Shown in pieces: positions 48,627-61,553 of a stretch of 64,000 nt of DNA (position 1 is its first letter; every line of letters begins with the position of its first letter). A program made the position numbers and the translations under genes. Below the pieces are notes generated by a model. That model searched no databases and was not told where the DNA came from. It was given only the letters and a program-made list of their open reading frames with translations. The stretch is from Plumapathes pennacea (Eukaryota > Cnidaria > Anthozoa > Antipatharia > Myriopathidae). The stretch spans positions 12,019,274 to 12,083,273 of the forward strand of contig OZ038463.1 in assembly GCA_964036295.1 (NCBI GenBank). Direction: 5' to 3'.

Positions 48627-50474
48627 GGTTAATGGCTTTTAGATCACACAAAAGTAATTCTGTTGAACTGCAATTCTTGGTTGCAACCACTCTGGTTGAA
48701 ACCACTTACTGTAGACATTAGAATCTGTAGTGGAATCCCAATAACAAATTTGGTTTGAGGTATCGAGGGGTTTCCAATGTATGAACAAACAATGTTTTGA
48801 AATTCTCTCAACATTTGGTTGCCAATTCCATAAATTTATGTCCACATTTTCATTGTATAAACAAACATGTATGAAAGATCATTTACACCATGGGAATGGG
48901 AAAGTGCGTCCTAACTATAAAAGGTTGTAGCAATACAGTATGGATTTGTATGCTATTTCAAATCTAAGGTATTTTAATTATGGAATGTAAACAATATTGT
49001 TGGCCTTTCCAGTTTTGTTTCCATGTTTTCTCACTTCTAGTCCAAATTAGTATAAATTGAAACTCTACAGAAATGGTAATTACTGAGCATGACCTTTATA
49101 ATGACAAGTTTTTTTGTTTTGTTTTTTTTTTTTCCTGGGCCTAAATCAATATTATGATCAATGGTGAGACTGACCACTTCTGCATACAAAATATCTCATT
49201 CAAAATAGCCTTGACCATCAGCCATGCCTCCACCACCATACAAGAGGGAGTTTTTGTTCTGTTAATCAGTTTTGAATGATCCTTATTGTCTGATTCACCA
49301 AAATTTTCCAAAGTCCTTCCAAGTCAATTACAATATTTTTTAACACTAAGACAAACTGCCCACAGATGAAAATGGTGTAAAAAAATTTGAAAAACCTAAG
49401 ATGAAGGGCTATCTGGCATCTACCACCTACGCTCCTCCCTTGTACATTAGGGTTGAACACCTTACTGTTACAACCCTTGAGCTGCTGATTTTAGTATGCC
49501 TTTCATGTGAAAAAATGAGTTCTTCCATGGCACTTGTAAGTGACCACTAAAAACAGGTTTTTGACAGACAGGGAGCTTGGGAAGGGGCAGTTTTGAAAAT
49601 TGGTTAATGTGCGGATGTACTGTACTGTAGCATATATGGCTATCAATCTTCACTCCTATATGATTACAGTCATTTAATACAAGTAGAGTGAAAGACATGT
49701 CCGGTATTTTATTTGTCAGGCTCATTTCCATGCAACCCAACAGTACTCCTAGATTGGTACAGTCCAGTCTGGGTTGAAACAAATTTAAAATATTGCCTGC
49801 TAACAAAAGCATCTAAAAGAACTGTCATAGACAAAACATGCTGAATACAACCACACAAAAAAAGTAGAAAAAATACATGATTATAAGGAGCTGGATTCAT
49901 TTTCAAGTACCACAAATCTGTGCACACTTCAGGCTCTGGAGGTACATTGAGTATAAAACAGAAACTATCCACTGTAAACACTTGAGGTGCAAGAAAAAAC
50001 AAAAATCCACAAAACCTGAAGCCAATATCTTGAGATAATACTGTATAAAAACCTTTTCAGTGGAAATGCCACATGAAAATTGCCAGTTACCATGCATGCA
50101 TGCCCAAGTTAATGCCCAGGTTGGAAATCTTCTGAACTAATATTACCAAGAAATGTTGGGAATAAGGCAGACTCCCCTGAAATTAAAATAACTACTGTAA
50201 ACTTTCCACAGCCAGGTTGCTTTCTTGCTGCAGCAAGAAAAGCACCTTGCACTATTATTTTCCTGATTTTCTTATTAAATAAATTTTGTTTGTACCTCAA
50301 AGTGGATCCAGCCAACCAAGTATACTGTTTTTACACTATATAAATATTACAGGTAAATGAACTGTGTTTACGACCACTTTATTATAATTCTAACTTAAGA
50401 CTCGCCAGTAAATCTGATGGTGGCCTCTGGTGATGCTGTGACTACTGTGTGTATCACTGTTGCCTACTGTATTT

Positions 50475-50720
50475 CTGGGCCTGGGTTTTCAAAGGTCGAT
50501 TAAGCTAATCCAAGATTAATGAAATTCTTTCTCTCAACCTCTCTGTCATTAAACTGCTTGGGTTTTGTTCGAAGATGGATTAGAAAGCTTGTTCCAGCTT
50601 ATAACATTATCAAGAAAGTCGTTGTGGATGAAACTTTCATGTTTTCAGGCTTATAAATGACAAGAAAGTTTAGACTTAATCCAGGATTAGCCTAATCGTG
50701 TTTTGAAAAACCGGGCCCAG
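50475..50720. mobile_element. MITE with CTGGGCC terminal inverted repeats
   Basis: The left end CTGGGCCTGGGTTTTCAAA and right end TTTTGAAAAACCGGGCCCAG are inverted repeats. Subterminal GATTAAGCTAATCCA and TGGATTAG-type blocks (TAATCCAGGATTAGCC on the right) also pair. The element is 246 bases with no coding frame. Confidence 0.65.
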
Positions 50721-51355
50721 ATGTGTAATTATTTAACTATTTTAAATTGCTGACGAACTTCCCTGTGATGGGGGTACCACTAGTATGGAACACATTATCA
50801 AGCTACCTAGCTACTTCATGTAAATGACTGCTAATCACTGAAGATATTTCAATCTGCTTTCAAATATGATATGCTAAATTATGTGCACTTTATTTGCACA
50901 TAATGACTAATATATAAATACTCACTATGATACAGTATCAAGTCAGACCTGCTGAACATGATGAAATCCATAAATGACACACTAGCTTAGCTTCAGTGAT
51001 AATTGTGCTGTCTTGTGACCTATCATAAATAACAATGAAGAGATGGTGATAACATATGCCTGGATATTCAACAAATAATAGTTTCCAACACCTTTTAGTA
51101 TACAATATTTTCTTCATACTGTAAAAAATGTCAATGAAAAAAGTGTTGTCAAAATCTATAAAAACAAAATGATTTTCTTACTTAATTGTCTCTGGGTGAA
51201 AAAGACTGTTGCAGTTATACTAACAGTAAAGTATTAACATACTGAATATAAAACTGTACAGTAGATGTTAACTGGAAAATAGGAGAACCAGTAACAATAA
51301 ATTTGAATACCTAAGAGGCTGGAAATCGTCAGATCTATAGTCACCACTCAGTAGT

Positions 51356-54255
51356 CTACACATCCCCACGGACCAAATGGTTGGCAACACCAAGAGAACC
51401 ACCAAGACCAAAGCGTACAAAATTATCACCAGCCAGTGGACCAATAGCAAAGAGTCCAGGTTCCTGCATAGCTTCATACGAGAATGGGTTGATATCCACT
51501 GGGTTCTTCTTGCTGTCAACTGGATCAGCTGCCTTGATACCAAGCTTTTGTGTGTTGTGAAGGAATGTCAAATCCGGACTCGCACCAATCAGGATTAGCA
51601 CAAAGGATACCTTCAGTTTAAAGAAGGTACCATCAGCTCTTTCCAGAGTGCACTCCCGGTTTTTGCAGATTTCAACAACTCGAGACTTTGGGTAGCCTGT
51701 GTACAAAGTATTGGCCACATCTCCAGCTGGAAGTTCACCTCTCATCATCTGTCTTACCCTGTAATATTCAGGGTAGACAACCTCGTGGAGTTGATTGAAA
51801 ATTATTTTGACATCTTTGGCCGCTCTGCGGAAAGAATGGACCACTGGAATACCCATATGCTGAAGTGCCAAGATGGTGTCACCAGCAGAGAGGCCACTTC
51901 CAATGACTAAGCAGGGGTCCGAAGCTACAGCTGGTGCATGGCTGTCCTCAAGAAGGCTGCAAAGACCTTTCAGTTTATGAAACACGAAGTGTGAGCTCTC
52001 TCCAGGAACCTTCAGCATCTTGGGCACGTTAGAACCAGTGGCTAAAACAACATTGGCTGCAGTAATCAGAAATGGCTGAGGATGCTCAGAAGACAGATCA
52101 CGAACACCACTGACTTCCCAACACTTAACACGACACATGGAAGCCCAGTGATCGCAACAAGTAGCCTCACTACAATACAGTGGTCTCACAGAAATAACCT
52201 CTGCATCACTCCAGAAGTTTTTGGTCATGTCCAACTTGCCGACATAGTCCTTGTAATACTCTGCCAGGTGACTAGTCGTAGCTCGATCATAGTTGTGCCC
52301 ATCACTTTTCACTCCATTGGTCACCAATTTGCACGGCTTGCGAGTCGTCTCACAGCGGTGTTCTCTCAACCAGTCCTGGTATCCAAATCCAGGCAGTTCC
52401 AACCAGTTGTTCAGGCTCAACGTCAACTGGGATTCTGCCATGTTGTGCCAGCTTCCACCAGGTGAGCCACATCCAATGACCAGGTGTTTCATAGCTTTGT
52501 TGCTATGGTGACACCACTTGAGACAGGATTCCTGCTCTGCACCCAGGTCAGCGTTGGGGTGCAGGAGTTGATCAAACAGTAAGGCAACAGGGTTGGAGGA
52601 TCTCCCCTCCAGACCTTCACTCAAATAATCCAGATCCTAAAAATGAGACCAATATGATCAGTTGATCTACATGATGTGTGAGAAATGCATTATACAGATG
52701 AACCCCTATTATTAACCCTTTCACTCCTGAGCTCATAATGCAAATTCTCCCAACCTTTCAAGAAGAAAATGTATGAGCGATGTAGTGAGAATTGATAGGC
52801 CAATCAGCTTTCATCTAAGCAAACTATCAAGTATCAAATTCTCCATACCGTGCGATATATCTCTGGTGAGAGACTGAAGGAGAAAATTGAAGTTGATCAC
52901 TCTCAGGAGTGAAAGGGTTAAAGTGGCCATCCTTGGGGAAATGGTAAGTGGATGCTTTATAGGGGTTTGTCAGAAATTAGCATAAGGCAACATGATAAAA
53001 ATTTCACTTCATTTACACAAACACACTTGGAGGCTTGTGACAACAGCTGTTGCATAACCCAGGGGGGGGGGGGGGGGACTGCCGTATAATAATAACGGGA
53101 TGGTCGTCAGAGGAGTAAAAATCACGGGTTTTGGTACGTCCCACTTAGGGTGCTCAACATCAAACGCTGACATTTTTATGTGACGTGGTAAGGGGTCAGG
53201 TGTCAGTTGAATGAACTTTTTTGTCTAAAAACAGCAAGGGATAAAGTACTTCATGATATTATCATTATATAGCAATTAAAGGCATTGAAACTTTAAATTC
53301 TTGGTATGCTATTATTGGTACCTCAAGTACCTGAGTCGTCAAATCTTTTCTCTGTCAAGTGTATAAAGTGTGAACTACAAACTATGATACAAGAGAGACA
53401 TGTCTGAAAAGAGAAGACTAATAGCTCTTACCATCTCCAGCAATGACTTTCTTGGCTCCTCTGAGAGCTTATGATCCAGGATGTTATCAGGGTGCTGGTG
53501 TGGCACATAGTAAGGCCAGTGGCCGGACAACATGTACGACAGGCAAATCCCATTTGGTCCATTTCCTATACAACAGTAACATTATTTTACATTTTACATT
53601 ACAAGACTATGAGTGTCATGTACAGTATATTAACAAGGCAAATGGTTTTGAACTCAGGAGTATAATCAGATTGTTTATTAGAGTGATTGTCCAGGTAAGA
53701 GTATTCTTAATCATTAATATATAGTCTTTTACTGCATGTCTCTTATCAGTGGGAGATCAACGTGATTTTGCAGGTGAGTGGGAGATAAGGTGCTCAGGCG
53801 GGAGACTCTTGGTTGGCATCTCTGCAGTGGCCCAGTGATCCCCCCCACTACGATATAATCAATATTCTAAAAGCATTCGATCATAAGAACAAAGTGGCGC
53901 CAGGGTGTGCCATCAGATGCACAGCATTCTAGAATGAATTAGTACTAACGTCTGTGTGCTGAGTACATTTAGTGTTTGGCTGAATATATATATATATTGC
54001 TGATCCCTATAGGTTTGGCCTGTACTCGAATTGTGGGACATTTTGTTTGAATAATACAGAAAAAAAGTAAACAAATAAAGCTGCATAGCTTATATCACAG
54101 TTATTAAAATACGTACTAAGCTAGTTATATGAAGCTTGCTTCGATGAAAGTTAAATAATTTATCAGTTCTAAAACTTTCCTAACTTAAGAAATTGCTTAC
54201 CGATAACAACAACTTCGTAATCATCTTCGTCTCCAAAAGAAGCAGAAAGATCCAT
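51356..54255 (-). CDS. OSGIN2: OSGIN1/2-type oxidative stress-induced growth inhibitor (FAD/NAD(P)-binding fold)
   Basis: Three minus-strand exons (54255-54201, 53565-53432, 52636-51356) join in frame to 489 residues, matching human OSGIN1/2 lengths near 500. The N-terminus reads DYEVVVIGNGPNGICLSY at about 13-30, a Rossmann FAD-binding beta-alpha-beta with GxGPxG split across the first intron. Then follow LSEGLEGRSSNPVALLFD, IGCGSPGGSWHNM (about 117-129), LVIGSGLSAGD (about 305) and a C-terminal GDNFVRFGLGGSLGV. This order is specific to the OSGIN family, which is related to flavin-dependent monooxygenases. In vertebrates OSGIN1 acts in NRF2-linked growth and cell-death control; the enzymatic activity is poorly defined. 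Whether this is closer to OSGIN1 or OSGIN2 is not decided; the symbol reflects the stronger overall resemblance. It is convergent with eIF2 beta and divergent from the LPCAT gene. Confidence 0.9.
52712..52921. mobile_element. MITE with piggyBac-like ends, copy 4 (best preserved)
   Basis: It starts TTAACCCTTTCACTCCTGAG and ends CTCAGGAGTGAAAGGGTTAA, a perfect inverted repeat bounded by TTAA. Length is 210 bases including both TTAA. It lies in OSGIN intron 2, 75 bases upstream of exon 3 on the coding strand. The perfect ends make it the youngest-looking of the four copies. Confidence 0.85.
53062..53077. repeat. poly-G run
   Basis: About 16 consecutive G residues in OSGIN intron 2. Long G runs are prone to sequencing and assembly error. 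Confidence 0.85.
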
Positions 54256-56181
54256 TGACAAACAAACTGCGGCAAATCACTTCTAACTCCAATCGCACAA
54301 ATGAAAGAGCTGAAAAAAGTAAGAAACAAACTCGTATCATCCTTCTGTAACATCACAAAACATAACATTGTGTCTTTTCATCACAGTCGCAATTTCCGCA
54401 TGAAGTGCAGACGATTTGCATGCATAGAAAGCAAACATTATTCACACCTGCCTTTCACACTTTCGCTTAGCTCACGCAGCATCAGGTGTAAATAAAGTGC
54501 AGGCAGCTTAATCTCATGGTCAGAAAAAGAAGTTCGACAATAAGACGTAAAATGGACGCTTTAAATACTAAATGCTATACCTCACATAAACTGTACCTCT
54601 GCTGTGCTATAAACACATCTAAATAAAGCAACTATATCGAACTGCTGAAAACCAAAACTTTTGGTTTTGAAGCACACTCTGACGGCATTGAAGTGATTTT
54701 GAATCAAAACTTTCTCTCGATCGCACCACCAAATATATCAAGTCGGAGCCACACAAAATTTCACAGTTCTCATGCATTACTTATATAATAGATCTAGGCC
54801 ACTGCAAACCGCAAAACATAAGTAAGAAAATTCCGACTGGCAGTGTACGAGTCTTTAGAGTCACTGGCCAACCTCTTGTTCTCTACAAGACAGACCTGCA
54901 AAGCAGCCGACACCACCGTGGAACCTTCCTGTCAGCCTATGATAGAGCTAATGTATGCATACACTATTTTTATCTCGTCGTGACTCAGCAGACTCAAGAG
55001 AACAGGTGATCAAGCTTGTCTGTAACAAGAGGATCACATATCATTTCTATCGAGTATAAACGGCCTTGAGCCCACCGACGAAACACTGCCATCATACAGA
55101 TTTAATATTCGTAATTTGGCATTTTGTACTCGCTTACCAAGATCGTTTACCGTCCCAAACAGCTGCATTTCATTCTGTAAGCTCAGTTTATCGTCTGATT
55201 AGTGACGAGATGACTGAGAAAAGTAGAATTTCAGCGAAGACCTTTATGTCGACCACGCAGCAACCTTGCGCGTTTCTCGAAAAGAACAAGATCGGGTCAC
55301 GTGGTACTATTTATTCACGCAGTGACGCAATAGCCAGGTTCAAATTTGCCACAAAACTAGCTCTGATTGCTTGCTACAGCCTCGTATAGAAGTGAAATCA
55401 AAGTGGGGATGGGAGAAAAAAGGGGAGAAGGAAACAGGAGAAAGGGAAAAAAAAATTGAAAGAAAATTCTTTTAAGCAATTAGCAAAACAATTTAATTAA
55501 AAATAGCTATATCGGTCCGGATCGGACTGTTTGATGAACGACAGAGTCAAGAGCCAAAAGACAAACAACTGATCACACAGTGATAAAATAACTTGGTTTC
55601 TATTTAGTGTCACGTTCCGTTTTTTTCTCGGGGTTCGCTCAATCGGAGGCACTCCGTTGCAACTAGGTGTCTGCATGCGTAGGCTAGTAACCAACAGGCA
55701 CAACGTTTGGGAGCTCCCGGCAAGTCAAATTAATGAACAAAATTTATCACTTACCAGTACCACCGGACTATGTACGCTCAAGTCAGACAAATATCAAAAT
55801 CACAGTGCGCCTAAATGCTTCAGCAGCGCGAGCAAGCGAGCCCATACAAAAGAATTTTAGCTCCGCACTTAGGCATCCGTGAAGTATTTGCATTTAATAC
55901 AAGTGTCACACTCCAGCCGCCATGCGTGACCAAACACAAATGCACAAACATGACAGTTTGTTATGTAATAATTTTGAGCTGATCGACACACAAGGAGAAA
56001 TAGCTTGCCACTATCTATAATCAAATGGTGAAGAGAAACTGTAGGCTTTGGATTTGTTCAATGAAAGATTTATCACTGCTCCAGGGGCGGATCTAGATTG
56101 ATTATTTTTATATTTTGTTTCAAAATACCCATAATTCCTTTTTATGCCACTTCAGAGGGGGGTGGCTAGCCACCCAATCCA

Positions 56182-56203
56182 CCCCCCCCCCCCCCCCCCC
56201 CCC
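56182..56203. repeat. poly-C run
   Basis: About 22 consecutive C residues. The length is unlikely to be exact in the assembly. Confidence 0.85.
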
Positions 56204-58596
56204 AAATCCATCCCTGGGCTCAGTGGCCGTGCTGCCCGCCCGTCCACTGTATCAGTAGTTCACTCCTCCCAGTGAAACAAAGCGAGGAACGGATGCATGC
56301 ACCGAATGAACTACTAACTATGGCTCGCCTCTTCATATTGTAACCTACAGAGTTAGTAGCCCGCCCCAAACTGATCGGGAGTCACCAACCTTTTTACCTT
56401 TTTCATACTAATCGTGCCTTAGACTCGATTTTGGATGATTTGAAATGTTTGTCCGGGAGATCAGTTATGTGGCATCTACTAACCAATTAAACGCGGGCAT
56501 GTGCACATGCACGACGTCATGATCCAGCACGTGCTCGACTGATCGTTCATCAGTGTTAGTTCACCACTTTGTGATGCAGTCAGGAAAAGGAGTTTACCTT
56601 GGTTTTACGTGATTTCCGGCTTCGAACGTGCTCGCAACGTTATAATGCTCAGCATGTGCAGTGAGTGTTATCCTTTGCGGAAGTCGTCAGAGCAAAATGT
56701 TACTTTCAATTAGCGTTCAATGGTCGATAACGAAAGAGGCCGGTTGAAGTATAACATCGCCCGACTTTCCTGAAGAACCCAACGGAAAAAAAACAACAAC
56801 AACAACACAACACAACAGCAACGAGGATTGCTGTATCAAACGTGCGGACAGGCAGCATTTCACTTTCGTTATGTAATTCCTAGTTTATAAAAATGTTTTA
56901 AACGCGGATTTGCAGTGAAATACACTCCGGAACTCTTACTTTATGGTTCATGGCGTGGCGCAAATTTGCTTCGTATGGCCTCGATCGTTACCAGGCTCTA
57001 TTAGGGAGGGGTAGGGCATGGAGAGTGCCAAGATTTCAATCCCGGCAAGGTGGCCGGGCGTGGTCCCCCCAAAACACCCTTTTCTTGAAAAGAAAACTTC
57101 TCGGACCAGCAGGGTAATTGGCCGTAGACTCAAGGTTTATTCCTGGCGTCCCTGAACCAAGTCCCGCACTGAATGTAGGCCTGAGCGTGGAAAGTAGTTT
57201 CAAACGCCAACGAAAAAGAAGAAGTTTTAACTAAAGGGCACTGCGAGCTACTGAGTTTATTCAAAAAGTTTGTAATCACATTTATCTCCATGCTATAGGC
57301 GTGGCTTATGCATGTTAACGGTGTTACTTCCTTCCTTGTTTGTTTTGTTTTGTTTTTTGTTTTTTGTTTTTTTTTATCGGGTTTGCAAAAAGAAATCCTT
57401 TTATCGGTCCTACATGAACCGGCAACTCCTATTATTGACTCTATCTTATTTTACTTTAAACCTTCAAGTATCGAGTGTCCTCTTCTCTGGTGACCAGAAC
57501 AGTACATATATTGTGTGGCATTGTTACAGCAATAAACTTGAATACAACCTATTTTTTAGATATGTTTCGTGAAACTAGCGCGCCAAGTGTTCTAAGAGCC
57601 ACTGAATCATTTAAATGAGATAACTGACTGAGCCGTATAGTGTTGGCCGATGTCACAAGCAGTGAAGTTATCAAATAAAATTACTGTCAAGCCATATAAC
57701 GGGAAAAGCAATACTTAAGCTGAGCTCACTGAAGTGAGTCATTGCTGAGTAGTGTGTGGAAGTCTGGGCGGGTCTGTGAACGTGGAAAGACGCTTCAAGT
57801 TGACACACCCAAACCCTGGTGTCATGCATTAATTGAATACACTAAAACATATCGGCCTTCAGCTTGAAATGTATGTCCAAGTAAAGCTTTGCAAAACTGC
57901 GATAATGGGCAAGTGAGTAATTTTAGGCTGGTGCTCTACTTCCATTTTTGTGTTTGGAGGTTACCAATTGTTATTTTTTGAGCATTTATCAGCTACATCT
58001 ACACCCATATCAGTTCTATGCACCTGTTGGTGATGATATCACTATGGGGAATAGTGTTTTAGTGCAGGCCTCAGGATAATGATAATAATAGAAGCCATGT
58101 GCACAGCTGAACCCTGTTCATTTGTTTGTAAGAGAGACAAGCACAGAAATTCAGTTATACTTACCAAAAGAACGGTCAACTGGAAAACGGTGCAGGTTCC
58201 CACGCAAAAGCTGAGTAAAGCCGCCACAAGACAGAAATTAAACGGTATTGTTAGTTTCAATAGATAACAAACATAGCTTTACATCTTAATCTGCTTTTCT
58301 TACCCGAAATAATAACACGATTTGACGATAAAGCGTTTTTGCGGTGGAAGGATAACTGTTGCCCTCGCTCCGTTATGTCCCTGTTGTGTTGCGGTTAAAA
58401 TGCTCTTAATTAACCACACTTCCTGGGCGCCATGCCAACGCATTAAAATTCGCTGGCGGGTGGACTTTGGCTTGATTTTTCTCTCTACACAGATTAGCAC
58501 GCGGGTACCAGCCAATTCTCTGCTGGTGTTCACGTGCACGGGTCGTGCCCATCCCAGTTTCTTGGCCGGAGAACATTTTCCGTACCTGCTTCACAC

Positions 58597-58740
58597 GGTC
58601 CCCCAACCTTCGTAGACCTGGTATATCTGTTAGTGTCGCATATCTTAAATAACACCCTATCCGTACAGACCAAAAACTGAAAACTCCTTAACGCTAAAGC
58701 GCTTGGCGATATCCTTTAGGGCGAGCCTCATAGCGAAAAC
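58597..58740. repeat. diverged, inverted copy of the TTTGGTCTG repeat family
   Basis: Read on the minus strand it contains TTTTTGGTCTGTACGGA, TAGGGTGT and CGAAGGTTGGGGGACC, in an order comparable to 928-1085 and 6235-6430. Divergence is high, so membership is tentative. Confidence 0.4.
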
Positions 58741-59368
58741 GTGTTTTTTTTTTCCAACTTGTGCTCGCCGGATCATTCGTGTAGATTTCTAGGATCTAAA
58801 CTACATTTCACAAAAAGTTTTTGAGACGTTCCGGCCTCATTCAACATTTATACAGTAGCGCTGACTATATTGACGCATATTCATTTATATGTCAAAGTTC
58901 ATTATCGAACTTGGCTTAAAAAAAACATATGCACCTGCGTTCAGAAAAATATTGGGACAAATGCATCAAAACTTCGATTTTCCACATCGCTGCTCCACTA
59001 TAAAGGCAATTACTGAAAACCGTACGTGTGGGGGTGTCAGTTTAATTTGAGTCTCAATAGCAAATAATTCATACGGCTGAAGTCAAAACTGATATCCGCT
59101 GGTTGGATTGACTAAAAGAACTAGGATTGTACTTGAGTGATATTGACACATGTGTATCCGTGCTTGCCGGCGTAGCCGGACGTCAGTACGCACGTCGGTT
59201 CTCAACAACGAAATTCAGTCCAAGCTGACAAGTAGCGTCACTGTCTGCTGCAGCTGCACGTAAACGGCCAATCAGACGGCTGCGAAAGGAAAGTAAGCTT
59301 GGTGAGATTTGCCGGTCTAGTGAAGTTCGTGCATTAAAAAATAACGCTCAAGAACCTACATGTTCATA

Positions 59369-59458
59369 GTCTCCTTCGCAGCCGTTTCCTGGGTCGTTAC
59401 GAGCTCCCAAGAGAAACGGAGTTCGTGGCGACCCAGGAAACGGCTGCGAAGGCGACTG
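59369..59458. repeat. inverted repeat, about 28-base arms
   Basis: The arm beginning AGTCTCCTTCGCAGCCGTTT (59369-59397) is inverted as CGACCCAGGAAACGGCTGCG and following (59430-59458). The loop is about 32 bases. A partial third copy (ACGGCTGCGAAAGG) lies near 59275. Confidence 0.7.
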
Positions 59459-61553
59459 AGTGTTCATGAAGTTCAAGATATATTTCATTCAGAAAGTTTA
59501 GCCGACCTCTTCAGCCATCAGCACACGGCTAAAGCCGTGAGTCAGCTTTGGGTTGTGTCAATTGAGATAATGTATGAGTAGATCAGTTCCAGCTGTAAAA
59601 CACCTCCTCCCAGGCAACCCTGGGAAAGTGTCCGGATTGGTTGGCCATAGCTGGCCACTTTAAAAAAAAAAAAATTGAATTGCCAGTTTTCCTTGCCCAG
59701 GGGCGGAGAATTTGCATTTAATTGATCGGATCCCGTGATAAAATAGCCTGAGCCTGCATGCACGTACACATATGCGCGCGTACCGAGATAATCACACCGT
59801 TGAAATAAGTCCTTAAACGTCACTTTCGTTGGTCAGCGGAGCTACGCGAGACGATATTTCACCTTGAATTGTGTGCGTACGAGGCCCGTTTTTCTTACGC
59901 ACGACTTATGTTATAGAAAATACATTGAACTAAATTATAGTTTAGTATCAATTCCTAGCATTGAGTTTCTTGGCTAAGTCTTGAGGTTTTACGAGCGCTC
60001 AAACTGAAAAAGTCTGTACTCGAAGGCACACATATTTGTGTAACGACCGCTGACCCAAACATTAGTGACCCCACGGCCGGAGCGAAACACTTTCGTCTTC
60101 GTCGAGCACGAGACTGATACCGAATTTACCACAAACAACACACTAAAGAGCGTGTATTCAAAGTCAAAAATGATATTTAAAGGTTCGTATAACTTACCGC
60201 TTTTTACTCACCCATTCGCAGATTGATGGGACTTTTACTTTGGTAACTCCCAACAAGAGTAGCCTTTGCTTTACCGAAATGTTGACTCAATCTTTTTTTC
60301 GAACTCAAGTGCTACACGCAAAGGAAGGAGAAAAAGAATGGTGTGTGTTATACTTTTGCGTTGAAAAAAGAATCGATTGCGTGACGAAGTACGTATTTCC
60401 CACGGTCGGTAAGTCAAATTAATTCATACAGTCTGCCAAGCACGTTCTCAAAATTTAATACTCAAAGTTTGAAGTTGGTCGGCCGTCGTAGTACGGGAAA
60501 AAAGGAACACTGATTTTCCAATTTTGAATTCATAGGCAGTACAATTGAATAGGCTTCCTGTGCGATTTGTTTTTACTCTAGACTGCATGCACCTGACTCA
60601 GGCATGCATATTTAATGAGCTCGAATTGTTTTGTATATTAACCCACTCAAAACAGCATGATTTCTCCCAGAATCAAAGCAAAACTTGAACAGTTTACTTC
60701 AAATTATACACGGGTTTCAGACCCAGTGATACTTCTAAGGGCTTGTGAACGATTCTCGCTGCAATCACCGCGTGTCAGATTACAGAAAAATAAGACACCT
60801 GACTAAATCATTCAAGACTACAAGTTCCGATTGCTCTGACCGAATACGGTAGCCGAAGCTGGCGACAGAAGCGTAGTAAAACAATACTTCGAGGGAAAAT
60901 GATCAGCATACAGATTTTAATACATTCTTGAAGTGATCGAGTTTATACAAGCTATACGGGATAGAATATATTTGTCACGGTGATTGTTTGATTTCCACTG
61001 ACAACCTTTGTTGCTTGTCCTTTCTAAATAAGTATCTGAGTTTAACACAAAACGGCGTCTGAAGCTCCCGATTTGCTTTCAAGAGCAGTATATAATTCGA
61101 GTTTTTGTGGCGGCATTAGCGATCCAGGTCCTGAATGGCGCGTAGCCTGCTCTTCTTTCCCTCTCAAGACTCCGCGCGTCTTTCCTCGCTACTGGGCGCT
61201 CGCATCCGACACATTTTGCCACTGTGTTGGATCATTGTGTTGGAGGGACTGCCAGCAGCCTAGAACGCATTAAAAGAAGTAAGCTAAAAACGACGCATAC
61301 ACCATATCAACGCACAGTACGGTAAAGTTACCTTTGGTCTCTGGGGCTGTATTCGCAAAACATTCGCCGGGAGCTGCAGTGACATCCCGAAGCCTGTCCT
61401 ACATCCGGTCAGCGGATTCACTCAAGGTTCCAGTCTCTCGACGGAAGTTTACATGCTGTTTGTTTCATTCATTTTGACACGTAACAGCCGAGTGGAAACT
61501 TCATTGTCGGCGATTTCGCTGACCCAGTTGTTTTACGGATATTCTTCGAGGAC

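Larger units (their letters stand above)
47264..51355. other. intergenic between convergent eIF2 beta and OSGIN genes
   Basis: About 4.1 kb without a supported gene. It starts with eIF2 beta 3' UTR and holds a foldback element (47860-48196), a poly-T run (48608-48626) and an inverted-repeat MITE (50475-50720). The part nearest 51356 would be OSGIN 3' UTR; a minus-strand AATAAA (plus TTTATT) is at 50889-50894. Confidence 0.5.
54256..61553. other. intergenic between divergent OSGIN and LPCAT genes
   Basis: About 7.3 kb with no supported gene. Frames of 60-107 codons occur but lack motifs and splice context. It holds a poly-C run (56182-56203), an AACAAC microsatellite near 56790, a diverged copy of the TTTGGTCTG repeat family (58597-58740) and a palindromic pair at 59369-59458. 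The few hundred bases before 61554 may be LPCAT 5' UTR and promoter. Confidence 0.5.

Noticed and set aside
52082..52511. 127-codon plus-strand frame
   Set aside because: It is antisense to the OSGIN exon, which carries the recognisable flavoprotein motifs.
55066..55389. 107-codon plus-strand frame
   Set aside because: No motif, no splice support, ordinary composition and no neighbouring exon, so it was left uncalled.
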